From Parafannyhessea sp902761955 (lineage in GTDB: Bacteria; Actinomycetota; Coriobacteriia; Coriobacteriales; Atopobiaceae), in NCBI GenBank assembly GCA_902761955.1, contig CACWMM010000006.1:1-49552 (forward strand): a stretch of 49,552 bases of DNA, in the 5' to 3' direction. The position numbers and the translations under genes were made by a program. Positions 40,181-48,876 of this stretch are shown in pieces; position 1 is the stretch's first letter; each line of letters starts with the position of its first letter. The notes beneath the pieces are model-generated. The model saw only the letters and a list, made by a program, of their open reading frames with translations, was not told where the DNA came from and made no database searches.

Positions 40181-40552
40181 TTGGCACGTATCAACGGCGT
40201 TGACCTTCCCCGCGAGAAGCGCGTTGAGGTTGGTCTTACGTATCTCTATGGCATCGGTCAGACCAGCGCTACCAAGATCTGCGCTGAGACTGGCGTGAAT
40301 CCCGACACCCGCGTCAAGGACCTCACCGAGGACGACGTGACGAAGATTCGCGACTACATCGACGCGAACTTCACCACCGAGGGTGACCTCCGTCGCGAGG
40401 TTCGTCAGAACGTTGCCCGCCTGATGGAGATCGGCTGCTACCGCGGCCTCCGTCACCGCAAGGGCCTTCCTGTCCACGGCCAGCGCACCCACACCAACGC
40501 TCGCACCCGCAAGGGCAAGAAGCGTCAGATCGGTGCAAAGAAGCGCGGGTAG
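40181..40552 (+). CDS. rpsM: 30S ribosomal protein S13
   Basis: uS13, which contacts the P-site tRNA and 50S bridges. The 123 residues start at TTG 40181 (ARINGVDLPREKRVEVGL), with GAGAGGAG about 7 nt upstream. The HhH-like segment GIGQTSATKICAETGV and the basic C-terminus with GLRHRKGLPVHGQRT are intact. Confidence 0.96.
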   Translation: MARINGVDLPREKRVEVGLTYLYGIGQTSATKICAETGVNPDTRVKDLTEDDVTKIRDYIDANFTTEGDLRREVRQNVARLMEIGCYRGLRHRKGLPVHGQRTHTNARTRKGKKRQIGAKKRG

Positions 40553-40563
40553 GGAGTAGATAA

Positions 40564-40968
40564 ATGGCACAGAAGAAGAACCAGCGCGGCACCCAGCGCG
40601 TCCGTCGCGCCGACCGCAAGAACATCGCTGTGGGCCAGGCTCACATCAAGAGCACGTTCAACAACACGATCATCTCCATCACCGATCCCCAGGGCAACGT
40701 TATCGCCTGGCAGTCCGGTGGCACCGTCGGCTTCAAGGGCTCCCGCAAGTCCACCCCGTTTGCCGCCCAGGTCGCGGCTGAGGCCTGCGCCAAGGCAGCC
40801 ATGGAGCACGGCCTTCACAGGGTCGCTGTGTTCGTGAAGGGTCCCGGCTCCGGCCGCGAGACCGCAATCCGTTCCCTCCAGGCCGCCGGCCTCGAGGTTT
40901 CGGGCATCCAGGACAAGACCCCCATTCCGCACAACGGTTGCCGTCCGTGCAAGCGTCGTCGCGTGTAG
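40564..40968 (+). CDS. rpsK: 30S ribosomal protein S11
   Basis: uS11, a platform protein. The 134 residues include HIKSTFNNTIISITDPQGN and GFKGSRKSTPFAAQVAAE. The C-terminus reads TPIPHNGCRPCKRRRV, with Cys where most S11 proteins have Pro. It follows rpsM by 11 nt. Confidence 0.96.
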   Translation: MAQKKNQRGTQRVRRADRKNIAVGQAHIKSTFNNTIISITDPQGNVIAWQSGGTVGFKGSRKSTPFAAQVAAEACAKAAMEHGLHRVAVFVKGPGSGRETAIRSLQAAGLEVSGIQDKTPIPHNGCRPCKRRRV

Positions 40969-40986
40969 TAAGGAAGGACAGTAGCA

Positions 40987-41583
40987 ATGGCAGTTGATAG
41001 GACCCCTGTCCTCAAGAGGTGCCGCCAGCTCGGCATCGAGCCCGTGACCATGGGCTACAACAAGAAGAGCAATCGCGGTGAGCACCAGCGTCGTCGTCGC
41101 CAGGAGAGCGAGTACGGCCAGCAGCTCCGCGAGAAGCAGAAGGCCAAGTTCATCTACGGCGTTCTGGAGAAGCAGTTCCGCGGCTACTATGACAAGGCCA
41201 AGAAGGTCGAGGGCATCACGGGCGACAACCTGATGACCATCCTCGAGTCCCGCCTGGACAACGTCATCTTCCGCCTTGGCTTCGCCCGCACCCGCAAGGA
41301 GGCCCGTCAGACCGTCCGTCACGGCCACATCACCGTGAACGGCCACCGCGTCGACATCCCCTCCTACCAGGTGAAGGCCGGCGACGTCGTTGCCGTCGCT
41401 CCCAAGTACAAGGACCTTCTCCCCATCAAGGAGGCCCTGATTTCCTCCGAGCACGTCGCGGTTCCCGCGTGGCTCGAGGTGGACATCGAGAAGCTCCAGG
41501 GCACTGTCCTGCAGCTCCCCGTCCGCGACCAGATCGACCTTGACATTGACGCTCAGCTCATCGTCGAGCTCTACTCCAAGTAA
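40987..41583 (+). CDS. rpsD: 30S ribosomal protein S4
   Basis: uS4, a primary 16S rRNA-binding protein that represses the alpha operon in other bacteria. The 198 residues contain the S4 domain with RLDNVIFRLGFARTRKEARQ and HGHITVNGHRVDIPSY. The N-terminal cysteine cluster of zinc-type S4 is missing (only one Cys, in LKRCRQLG), so this is the zinc-free form. Confidence 0.96.
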   Translation: MAVDRTPVLKRCRQLGIEPVTMGYNKKSNRGEHQRRRRQESEYGQQLREKQKAKFIYGVLEKQFRGYYDKAKKVEGITGDNLMTILESRLDNVIFRLGFARTRKEARQTVRHGHITVNGHRVDIPSYQVKAGDVVAVAPKYKDLLPIKEALISSEHVAVPAWLEVDIEKLQGTVLQLPVRDQIDLDIDAQLIVELYSK

Positions 41584-41606
41584 GTCTGGACCGGTAGGAG
41601 GTTTTC

Positions 41607-42548
41607 ATGTCCGAATTCATCCGACCGCAGGTGTCGGTCGAGGAGATTTCCGAGAATCTCGCCCGCGTTACCGCGGAGCCGCTGGAGCGTGGCTACGGAG
41701 ATACCCTCGGAAACTCTCTTCGCCGCGTTCTCCTGTCGTCCCTTGAGGGAGCGGCAGTCGAGGCCATCCAGATTGATGGCGTGCAGCACGAGTTCACGAC
41801 CGTCGAGGGCGCCTACGAGGACGTCACCGACATCGTCCTGAACGTCAAGGGCCTGGTGTTCAAGAGCATGGGCACTGGTGACGAGGCCACCGCGACCGTC
41901 AGCATCGACGGCCCGTGCACCGTCACCGGCGGTGACTTCCACGTCCCCGCCGAGTTCGAGCTCGTGAACAAGGACCACGTCATCTGCACGCTGGGCGAGG
42001 GCGCTCACCTGACGATGCAGATGCGCATCGGCGTCGGCCGCGGCTACGTGTCCGGCGACGACAACGAGCGCGAGGGCGACCCCATCGGCATCATCCACGT
42101 GGACTCGCTCTTCTCGCCCGTGCGCCGCTGCGCCAAGACGGTCGAGCCCTGCCGCGTTGGCCAGCACACCAACTATGACCGTCTGATCCTCGAGGTCGAG
42201 ACGGACGGCTCCGTTTCGCCGCGTGACGCGGTGGTCGAGGCCGCAAACATCGTCGACCAGCACATGAACGCTTTCATGAGCCTGGCTGACGAGGAGGAGC
42301 CCGCCGAGGACACCTCCATCTTCGCCACCGGCGAGGTCGAGGACAACACGGAGCTTGACAAGCAGATCGAGGACCTGGACCTTTCCGTCCGCTCCTACAA
42401 CTGCCTCAAGCGCGCCGGTATCCACTCCGTCCGCCAGCTGGTGGAGTTCTCCGAGAACGACCTGCTCAACATCCGCAACTTTGGCGTCAAGTCCATCGAG
42501 GAAGTCAAGGACAAGCTCGAATCCATGGGTCTTAGCCTCAAGGCCTAG
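41607..42548 (+). CDS. rpoA: DNA-directed RNA polymerase subunit alpha
   Basis: Assembly scaffold of RNA polymerase, 313 residues. The N-terminal dimerisation domain has ERGYGDTLGNSLRRVLLSSLEG. An acidic linker follows (ADEEEPAEDTSIFATGE). The C-terminal domain, LSVRSYNCLKRAGIHSVRQL to the end, is canonical, with R, N, G, K and E at the UP-element-contact positions. It is the internal reference for the alpha-CTD-like module in RpoC. RBS TAGGAGG precedes ATG 41607. Confidence 0.97.
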   Translation: MSEFIRPQVSVEEISENLARVTAEPLERGYGDTLGNSLRRVLLSSLEGAAVEAIQIDGVQHEFTTVEGAYEDVTDIVLNVKGLVFKSMGTGDEATATVSIDGPCTVTGGDFHVPAEFELVNKDHVICTLGEGAHLTMQMRIGVGRGYVSGDDNEREGDPIGIIHVDSLFSPVRRCAKTVEPCRVGQHTNYDRLILEVETDGSVSPRDAVVEAANIVDQHMNAFMSLADEEEPAEDTSIFATGEVEDNTELDKQIEDLDLSVRSYNCLKRAGIHSVRQLVEFSENDLLNIRNFGVKSIEEVKDKLESMGLSLKA

Positions 42549-42584
42549 GACAAGTCGCAAGTTTCACTTAGGAGTATCTAGACC

Positions 42585-43031
42585 ATGAGACACAACAAGA
42601 AGCGTGGCATGAAGCTTGGCACCGATGCCAGCCACACCAAGGCCATGAAGAGGAGCCTCGTCGCTTCCCTCCTCGCCAACGACCGCATCAAGACCCTCGA
42701 TGTGCGCGCCAAGGCCATCCGTCCCGACGTGGACAAGGTCATCACCTGGGCCAAGAAGGGCGACCTGCACTCCCGTCGTCTTGCCATCGCCAAGATCGGC
42801 GACAAGGAGATCGTGCGTGAGGTCTTCGAGAAGGCCGCTCAGGGCATGTGGGCAGACCGCAACGGCGGCTACACCCGCATCATGAAGCTTGGTCCTCGCA
42901 AGGGCGACGCAGCCGAGGTCGTCATCATCGAGCTCGTGACCGAGCCGGTGAAGGGCGCCAAGGCCGAGACCACCGTCACCAAGGTGGAGCCGGTCGAGGA
43001 GGCTACTGCCGAGGAGACCACCGAGGAGTAG
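42585..43031 (+). CDS. rplQ: 50S ribosomal protein L17
   Basis: bL17 of the large subunit. The 148 residues have the conserved MRHNKKRGMKLGTDASH and GGYTRIMKLGPRKGDAAE. An acidic Glu/Thr/Val tail of about 30 residues extends beyond the usual end. RBS TAGGAG precedes ATG 42585; it ends the alpha operon. Confidence 0.96.
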   Translation: MRHNKKRGMKLGTDASHTKAMKRSLVASLLANDRIKTLDVRAKAIRPDVDKVITWAKKGDLHSRRLAIAKIGDKEIVREVFEKAAQGMWADRNGGYTRIMKLGPRKGDAAEVVIIELVTEPVKGAKAETTVTKVEPVEEATAEETTEE

Positions 43032-43060
43032 GCTCTTGCCGCCTCGCACATAGCATTGCC

Positions 43061-43089
43061 AGGGGCTCGCATGCGCGGGCCCCTTTTTG
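43061..43089 (+). terminator. Terminator after rplQ
   Basis: AGGGGCTCGC pairs with GCGGGCCCCT (one G-T wobble) around ATGC, then TTTT. Confidence 0.9.
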
Positions 43090-43234
43090 ATGCATCGCCT
43101 ATGGGCGAGGGGTGCATGGCGTGTGGCTTTGCGGTGTCACTTGGACCGCCGGAAGCCTGTCTTGCAGCTTGCTGGCGGCTTATGGTGCCGGATTTAGGGC
43201 ATTTGCGCGGCGGACAAGTATCTTTACGCCAACT

Positions 43235-43263
43235 TTGAAACGGGCCAAATATGGCCTTACAAT
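43235..43263 (+). promoter_or_regulatory. Promoter of truA
   Basis: TTGAAA and TACAAT are separated by exactly 17 bp. The spacer contains GGCCA-AATA-TGGCC, a small inverted repeat. Between the rplQ terminator and truA nothing else is evident. Confidence 0.65.
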
Positions 43264-43334
43264 CGCTTGAAAGCCGATAGGGCAGCGGACGCTGTAGTGA
43301 GCGATGACGCCCTCTGGATGAAACGGAGCCTTGC

Positions 43335-44228
43335 GTGGAACGGGAAGAAATGGCACGGGGTGACATCCGTGAGGATGCCGACGAGTCGGCACGGGAGCTG
43401 GCGCTGCCCGAGGACCTAGTTGCCGGGACCATTGCGATCACGCTTGGCTACCGAGGCGAGGGATTCGCGGGCTATGCGGAGCAGCCCGGCCAGCGTACCG
43501 TGGCCGGCGAGCTTCGCCAGGCGCTGCAGACGTTGTTGCGTCGCGACGTCGACATGGAGTGCGCAGGCCGTACGGACGCGGGGGTAAGCGCCCTCGGGCA
43601 GGTCGTGAGCGTGCCCGTCACCGCAGGGGAGCTGCAGCGCCCGGCGCGCCGTCTGATGGCGTCCCTCGTTGCGCTTACGCCTGACGACCTTTCCATACGC
43701 GGGCTTCGGCTGGGAGGGCCGTCCTTCTCCGCGAGGTTCGATGCGACGCAGCGCTCGTATCGCTACCGCATCTGCTGCGGTCCGGCGCGGCCCGTGCTGG
43801 CTTGGGACCACGCGTGGTGGCTGCGCAGCGTGCCGTCGCTCGATGCGGACGCGATGGACGTAGCGGCGCAGGCGCTCGTGGGGGAGCACGACTTCCGCAG
43901 CTTCTGCAAGGCGACGTCCGCGCACCTGCTCGAGGCGGACGGGCGCTCCTCGTGCCGTTGCCTTTCGTCCGTGCGCGTGAGCCACGTCTGTGAGGCGGGA
44001 GAGGAGCTCGTGGCCGTGGACGTGACGGGCAACGCATTCCTGCACAACATGGTCAGGATCATCGTGGGTTCGCTCGTGGAGGTTGGGCGCGGCCATCGCG
44101 ACGCCGCGTGGCTCGAGGGTGCGCTTGCGGCGCGGGACCGCTCGGCAGCCGGCCCCACGGCGCCAGCGCGGGGCCTTGTGTTCGAGCGGGTCGACTACCC
44201 CGAAGGTGCGCTCGAGGCGTGGAGGTAG
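43335..44228 (+). CDS. truA: tRNA pseudouridine synthase A
   Basis: Forms pseudouridine at positions 38-40 of tRNA anticodon arms. The 297 residues include an acidic N-terminal extension of about 30 residues, then LGYRGEGFAGYAEQPG. The catalytic aspartate lies in CAGRTDAGVSALGQV; most family members have His rather than Ser after GV. C-terminal blocks HDFRSFCKA and GNAFLHNMVRIIVGSLVEVG are present. GTG 43335 or ATG 43350 could be the start; GTG has GGAG about 8 nt upstream. Confidence 0.93.
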   Translation: MEREEMARGDIREDADESARELALPEDLVAGTIAITLGYRGEGFAGYAEQPGQRTVAGELRQALQTLLRRDVDMECAGRTDAGVSALGQVVSVPVTAGELQRPARRLMASLVALTPDDLSIRGLRLGGPSFSARFDATQRSYRYRICCGPARPVLAWDHAWWLRSVPSLDADAMDVAAQALVGEHDFRSFCKATSAHLLEADGRSSCRCLSSVRVSHVCEAGEELVAVDVTGNAFLHNMVRIIVGSLVEVGRGHRDAAWLEGALAARDRSAAGPTAPARGLVFERVDYPEGALEAWR

Positions 44229-44300
44229 CCGTGCCGCCGCTTGCGGACATCGCGTGACGGCTGCATGACGACTCAAATTAACGTGTGTGAAGATTTTTAG

Positions 44301-44333
44301 CCCAAGGCGTACATTGTGTGCCTTGGGTATAAT
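44301..44333 (+). promoter_or_regulatory. Palindrome abutting a consensus -10 upstream of the metal permease
   Basis: CCCAAGGC and GCCTTGGG (11-nt spacing) occupy the position of the -35 and spacer, directly followed by a perfect TATAAT (44328-44333). There is no good -35 hexamer, so an activator- or repressor-controlled promoter is likely. Confidence 0.6.
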
Positions 44334-44369
44334 GCACTCCGCGTTTTGCGACAAAAGCGCAGGTAAATA

Positions 44370-44391
44370 CATATGTTCATCTGCTCATATG
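44370..44391 (+). promoter_or_regulatory. Candidate ArsR/SmtB-type operator before the metal permease
   Basis: A 22-bp imperfect inverted repeat has CATATG at both ends and TTCA and TGCT inside. It resembles ArsR/SmtB-family operators in length and AT-rich ends. It lies about 40-60 nt downstream of the TATAAT and about 70 nt before the start codon. A link to the sensor at 21360 is speculation. Confidence 0.4.
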
Positions 44392-44462
44392 TTGACGCTT
44401 GGCGATGTGGACGCCCAGCGCGACGGCATTAAACATAAAGATGTAAACAGGTTGGAGCACAC

Positions 44463-45497
44463 GTGACACCAGGCACCATTTTGGACGTACTTCTGGACAG
44501 CGTGCACGACACGCTGGAGCTGATTCCGTTCCTCTTTCTCACCTACCTTGCGATGGAGGCGCTCGAGCACACGGCCGGCGGTCGCACGGAGCTCATCATC
44601 GCGCGCGCCGACAAGTCTGGCCCCATCGTGGGTGCCCTCCTGGGCGCGCTGCCGCAGTGCGGCTTCTCCGCAATGGCCGGCACGCTGTACGCGGCGCGCG
44701 TGGTTTCGGCCGGCACGCTCGTCTCCGTCATCCTCGCGACGTCCGACGAGATGATTCCCGTGTTCGTGGCGCACGCGGAGCCGGCGGGCCGCATGTTCGC
44801 GATCATCGGCTTCAAGGTGGTCGCGGGTATGATCGTGGGCCTTTTGGTCGACGCGGTGCTGCGCGCGCTGCATCGCGCGGGCGACGGCCACGCGCATATT
44901 GCGGAGCTGTGCGAGGCCGCCCACTGCGACTGCGGGGAAATCGATGCGGACGCGGATGGCGCGTTCTTCTCGCCCGGGGCGCCCTCCGCGGGCGAGAAGA
45001 ACACTGCCGCGGCCGCGGCGCAGGGCGATGCTCACAATCATGCCCATGCGCATGGCCACAACCACGCGCACGGCCATGGTGCGTCGTGCGGGCGCCGAGT
45101 GTGGCACATCGTGCGCAGCGCGCTGGTGCACACGGCGGAGGTCACGTTCTTCATCTTCCTGGTGACGCTGGTGTTTGGCTTCGTGATCGAGGCGGCCGGC
45201 ACCGACGCCATCGCCCAGGTGCTGGGCAGCCACCCCGTGCGCGCCACCATGCTCGCCGCGCTCATCGGGCTCATCCCCAACTGCGGCGCCTCCGTGGCAA
45301 TCACCCAGCTGTACCTGCAGGGTTCGCTTGCGGCGGGCCCCATGATGGCCGGCCTTCTGGTCTCCGGTGGCATGGGTCTGCTCGTACTGTTCCGTACCAA
45401 TCGCGACATGCGGCAGAACCTCGTCATCACGGCGTTCGTGTACGTGGTGGGCGTAGTTCTGGGGCTTGTGGTCGCTGGATTAGGTATCATCTTCTGA
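44463..45497 (+). CDS. Putative heavy-metal (manganese/arsenic) efflux permease, 10-TM ArsP_2-like
   Basis: A 344-residue membrane protein with two homologous halves. Each has a Pro-x-Cys-Gly motif in a membrane segment (GALPQCGFSAMAGTLY and GLIPNCGASVAITQLY), as in the putative 10-TM heavy-metal exporter family. The central loop is extremely His-rich (HNHAHAHGHNHAHGHGASCG), with nearby CDCGE, suggesting a metal-loading segment. GTG 44463 has GGAG about 8 nt upstream. Substrate identity (Mn, Zn, As or other) is not determined by sequence. It is a single-gene unit under an operator-rich promoter. Confidence 0.78.
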   Translation: MTPGTILDVLLDSVHDTLELIPFLFLTYLAMEALEHTAGGRTELIIARADKSGPIVGALLGALPQCGFSAMAGTLYAARVVSAGTLVSVILATSDEMIPVFVAHAEPAGRMFAIIGFKVVAGMIVGLLVDAVLRALHRAGDGHAHIAELCEAAHCDCGEIDADADGAFFSPGAPSAGEKNTAAAAAQGDAHNHAHAHGHNHAHGHGASCGRRVWHIVRSALVHTAEVTFFIFLVTLVFGFVIEAAGTDAIAQVLGSHPVRATMLAALIGLIPNCGASVAITQLYLQGSLAAGPMMAGLLVSGGMGLLVLFRTNRDMRQNLVITAFVYVVGVVLGLVVAGLGIIF

Positions 45498-45536
45498 TAG
45501 GGCGCCCTCGGGCGCATTCGGCCCTGGGGAGGAAGC

Positions 45537-46304
45537 ATGCCATTTAGACAGCGCGAGAGGTTCGAGCGCACGGACGTCCCTCGCTACAGCCCGTATCGCA
45601 ACGCCGTCGCCATTGGCGTGCTGGTGGCGGTGGGCGTGCTTCTGGTGGTGCTGCTGAGCACGCTGTGGGCGAAGGCGCAGAAGCCCATCAGCGTCGGCAA
45701 CGAGTCCCTGAGCAAGTCGATTCAGGCGCAGGGGCAGGTGACGAGCCCGGACGGCTACACCGTGTCGCAGGACTCGTTCACGAACGTGCTGGTGCTCACG
45801 GTGGACGACGTGAACGCGAAGTCGCCCAAGCTCACGAAGGCCCAGATCCTGAGCCTGGACGCCACGGCGCGCAAGGGCACGCTCGTGACCATCCCCCTGG
45901 ACACCAAGGTGAACGACGGCAAGGCGGACGTGCGCCTGCAGGACCTGTACTCCGGCTCCGGTGCGTCCGCGTGCATCGTGCCGCTGGCGACGGCCGCGAA
46001 CCTTCGCATGACCCATGCCATGCTTGCCTCGGACGACGTGTGGGACAAGATCGAAAGCTACAAGGGCGCCGGCGTGAGCGCGCTTTTGAGCCACGGCGCC
46101 GACCTGCTGTACAGCATCAACACGGACATGAGCACCGGCGACCTGATGGACGTGGCCGAGCTGGTGCAGTCCATCGGCGTGAACAACCTGAAGCGCATGG
46201 ACGCGCCGGCGAGCCAGGAGGCAGACGGCGCGGGCGGCAACTGGTCGGTCCTGAACTCCGCACAGCTGGGCGCTGACATCGGGATCATGGTGCCCGCGGC
46301 GTAG
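45537..46304 (+). CDS. Membrane-anchored protein resembling a divergent LytR-CpsA-Psr (LCP) domain
   Basis: A 255-residue protein with a short cytoplasmic N-terminus, one transmembrane helix (about 22-44, AIGVLVAVGVLLVVLLSTLW), and an extracellular domain. The pattern VLVLTVDDVN, then ILSLDATARKGTLVTIPLDTKV, follows the LCP order, in which NVLLLG-type and VSIPRDT-type motifs bind lipid pyrophosphate. Here the usual Arg of the PRD motif is Leu, and later catalytic Arg residues are not evident. It may be a non-catalytic relative or only superficially similar. RBS GGGGAGGAA precedes ATG 45537. Confidence 0.5.
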   Translation: MPFRQRERFERTDVPRYSPYRNAVAIGVLVAVGVLLVVLLSTLWAKAQKPISVGNESLSKSIQAQGQVTSPDGYTVSQDSFTNVLVLTVDDVNAKSPKLTKAQILSLDATARKGTLVTIPLDTKVNDGKADVRLQDLYSGSGASACIVPLATAANLRMTHAMLASDDVWDKIESYKGAGVSALLSHGADLLYSINTDMSTGDLMDVAELVQSIGVNNLKRMDAPASQEADGAGGNWSVLNSAQLGADIGIMVPAA

Positions 46305-46458
46305 CGCCGTCGCGGCGCCGCCCCGCGGTTTGTACAGTTGTTGAACTCCACCGCTCCATCACACGACGTTAGGCACGGTAGGGGATAATTCGACCTGCAG
46401 CACTATCCGCCGCATCGCGCGGCACGGTCGCCCAATCGTCGTTTGGAGAGCTCGCGGA

Positions 46459-47529
46459 ATGGTTCCTCACACGCCTGGAATATCGGTCATCATGCCGGCG
46501 TACAACGTGGACGGATATGTGCGGCGTGCCGTCGAGAGCCTGCAGCATCAGACGTTTGGCGACTTCGAGCTCCTGGTGGTGGACGATGGCTCGACAGACC
46601 GCACCGGGCAGATTCTGGACTCCATCGCAGACCGCGACATCCGCGTGACGGTGTACCACCGCCAGAACGGCGGCGCCCCGGCGGCCCGCAACTACGCGCT
46701 CGACCGCGCGCGCGGCACGTACGTCATGTTCATGGACGCGGACGACTGGGTCGAGCCGCGCATGCTGGAAGAGATGTACGAGTTTGCCCAGGCAAACCGC
46801 CTGGAGCTCGCTATTTCCGGCTTCTACATCGACACGTACTACGGCAGCGCGGACGAGCACACGACGGAGCTCAAGTCCTGCGCAGACGCCGTGTACCAGA
46901 CACAGGGGGAGTTCCGCGCGGCGGCGTTTCGCCTGTTCGACCAGAACCAGCTGTATCCGCCCTGGAACAAGCTGTTCCTGCGCGAGCGCATCGAGCGCCT
47001 GAGCATCCGCTTCCGCCCCACGTTCTGGGACGACTTCCCCTTCGTGCTCGACTTCATCCGCGACGTGCAGCGCGTCGGCGTCATGTCGCGCCCGTACTAT
47101 CACTTCATCCGTCAGCGCAGCGAGTCCGAGACCTCCCGTTGGCGCCCGGACATGTACGCAAAGCGCGAGGAGGAGCACACCTGGATGCTCGACCTCTACA
47201 AGCACTGGGGCCTGTCCGGCGATGCCGCCAGCAACGAGATGATTCAGCGCCGCTACATCGAGCGTCTCGTCGGCTGCATCGAGAACGTGTGCAACCCCAA
47301 GTGCGAGCTAAGCGAGAAGGACAAGCTCTCCCAGATCGATGCCATGATCAACAGCGAGCGTGCGCAGATCGCGGTGGTTGCGGCGCGTCCGCGCTCCCGC
47401 ATGATGGCCGCGATGCTCGTACCCATCAAGCAGCGCAACGCCGTCTTGGCCTATCAGGAGGGCAAGTTCATCTCGTTCGTGAAGCGTCACAACACCAAGG
47501 TGTTCGCGACGCTGAAGGCCAACCGCTAG
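46459..47529 (+). CDS. Family 2 glycosyltransferase
   Basis: A 356-residue GT-A fold transferase. The N-terminal domain has ISVIMPAYNVDGYVRRAVES, LLVVDDGSTDRTGQI, NGGAPAARNYALDRARG and the metal-binding MFMDADDWVEP. Probable role: transfer of a sugar from a nucleotide donor onto a cell-wall or capsular glycan at the membrane's inner face. The C-terminal half is helical and basic. It is unlinked to a polysaccharide cluster; its neighbours are an LCP-like protein (same strand) and convergent pepT, whose stop overlaps by 4 nt. Confidence 0.9.
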   Translation: MVPHTPGISVIMPAYNVDGYVRRAVESLQHQTFGDFELLVVDDGSTDRTGQILDSIADRDIRVTVYHRQNGGAPAARNYALDRARGTYVMFMDADDWVEPRMLEEMYEFAQANRLELAISGFYIDTYYGSADEHTTELKSCADAVYQTQGEFRAAAFRLFDQNQLYPPWNKLFLRERIERLSIRFRPTFWDDFPFVLDFIRDVQRVGVMSRPYYHFIRQRSESETSRWRPDMYAKREEEHTWMLDLYKHWGLSGDAASNEMIQRRYIERLVGCIENVCNPKCELSEKDKLSQIDAMINSERAQIAVVAARPRSRMMAAMLVPIKQRNAVLAYQEGKFISFVKRHNTKVFATLKANR

Positions 47530-48788
47530 CGCCCGTCCTGTGGGCGGGCGTACAGCGCCGCCAGCTCCTGCAGCACGTCCACCATGGCCTCGAGCTCCGG
47601 CACGGGCACAAACTCGCGCACCCCGTGCGCGTTGTAGTAGCACGCGGAGAGGTTCGCGCACGCAAAGCCCCTAAAGCTCAGCTGGCTGCCGTCGGTTCCG
47701 CCGCGCATGGGCACGCAGCGCATCTGCTGCCCCACCTTCGCATACGCTGTCCGGGCGTTCTCTATCAGGTGTCGGTACTCGGGGCGCGTCACCACGTTTG
47801 CCAGGTTGTGGTACTGGTCCTCGATCTGGATGGTCAGCACTTCTCGCCCGCCGCCGTACGTCTGGTTCACAAGGTCCACGGCGCGCCTCATCACGTCCTT
47901 GCGAGACTCCACCTTCGCCTGGTCGTGGTCGCGAATGATGTAGTCGGCACGCGCCTCCTCGCAGTTGCCTTCCATCCGCTCCAGGTAATAGAAGCCCTCG
48001 TAGCCCTCGGTGTACTCCGGCCGCTCCTGCGCGGGAATCATCGCATGGAACCTCATGACGGCCTCGGAAGCGTTCACCATGATGCCTTTCGCTGTGCCCG
48101 TGTGAACGGAGGTCCCGCTTGCACGTACCTTTGCCTCCGCGGCGTTGAACGTCTCGTAGCAGAACTCGCCCAGGGGACCGCCGTCGATGGTGTAGCCAAA
48201 GCTTGCGCCAAACTCCTTAAGGTCGAGAAGCGCCGCCCCGTGGCCGATCTCCTCGTCCGGCACAAAGGCAACCGCCAGCCGCGGGTGGGGGAGCGTGGGG
48301 TCCTGACGAAGCCGCGCAAGCAGCGACACCACCATGGCGACGCCGGCCTTGTCGTCGCCGCCCAGAAGCGACGTGCCGTCGCTCGTCACCAAATCCCAGC
48401 CCACCATGTGTTCAAGCTGCGGGTTCGTGGCGGGGCTTATGGCAACCTCGCGTCCGTCGCGCCCGCGACCGATGGTAAGGGTGCCGCCGTCGTAGTGCCT
48501 GACCTGCGGGCGCACGGGGTCGCCGTACGTCTGCCACGCGGTGTCCAGGTGGCAGCACAGGCCCAGCGCCGGCAGCCCCTCCGCACCCGCGCTTGCCGGC
48601 CAGTGTGCCGTCACGTAGGCGTTTGGCGTCACCGTCACGTCCTGGGCGCCAAGTGCGCGCAGGTCCGCGGCCACCACGTTTGCCATGTCAAGCTGGCTTG
48701 CCGTGGAGGGCACGGCATCTGCCGTCAGGGGGTTCGATTGCGACGGCACCGCGCAGTAGCGCAGGAAGCGGTCGAGAACGTCGCTCAT
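47526..48788 (-). CDS. pepT: Peptidase T (tripeptide aminopeptidase)
   Basis: Zinc-dependent M20-family exopeptidase that removes the N-terminal residue of tripeptides. The 420 residues show the dizinc ligand segments CCHLDTAW, LLGGDDKAGVAM, FVPDEEIGHGA (catalytic Glu plus ligand), FGYTIDGGP and the C-terminal MRGGTDGSQLSFRG. RBS AAAGGA precedes ATG 48788 on the minus strand. It probably follows pyrE, which lies 89 nt upstream in the same direction. Confidence 0.95.
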   Translation of the reverse strand: MSDVLDRFLRYCAVPSQSNPLTADAVPSTASQLDMANVVAADLRALGAQDVTVTPNAYVTAHWPASAGAEGLPALGLCCHLDTAWQTYGDPVRPQVRHYDGGTLTIGRGRDGREVAISPATNPQLEHMVGWDLVTSDGTSLLGGDDKAGVAMVVSLLARLRQDPTLPHPRLAVAFVPDEEIGHGAALLDLKEFGASFGYTIDGGPLGEFCYETFNAAEAKVRASGTSVHTGTAKGIMVNASEAVMRFHAMIPAQERPEYTEGYEGFYYLERMEGNCEEARADYIIRDHDQAKVESRKDVMRRAVDLVNQTYGGGREVLTIQIEDQYHNLANVVTRPEYRHLIENARTAYAKVGQQMRCVPMRGGTDGSQLSFRGFACANLSACYYNAHGVREFVPVPELEAMVDVLQELAALYARPQDGR

Positions 48789-48876
48789 GCAGGGTCCTTT
48801 CTTTCACATGGCTGCGGGGCGCGTGCCGCCGCGTCGTGCGCCGGCCGCGCCCCGCCCAAAGCTTGCGGATGTCTTG

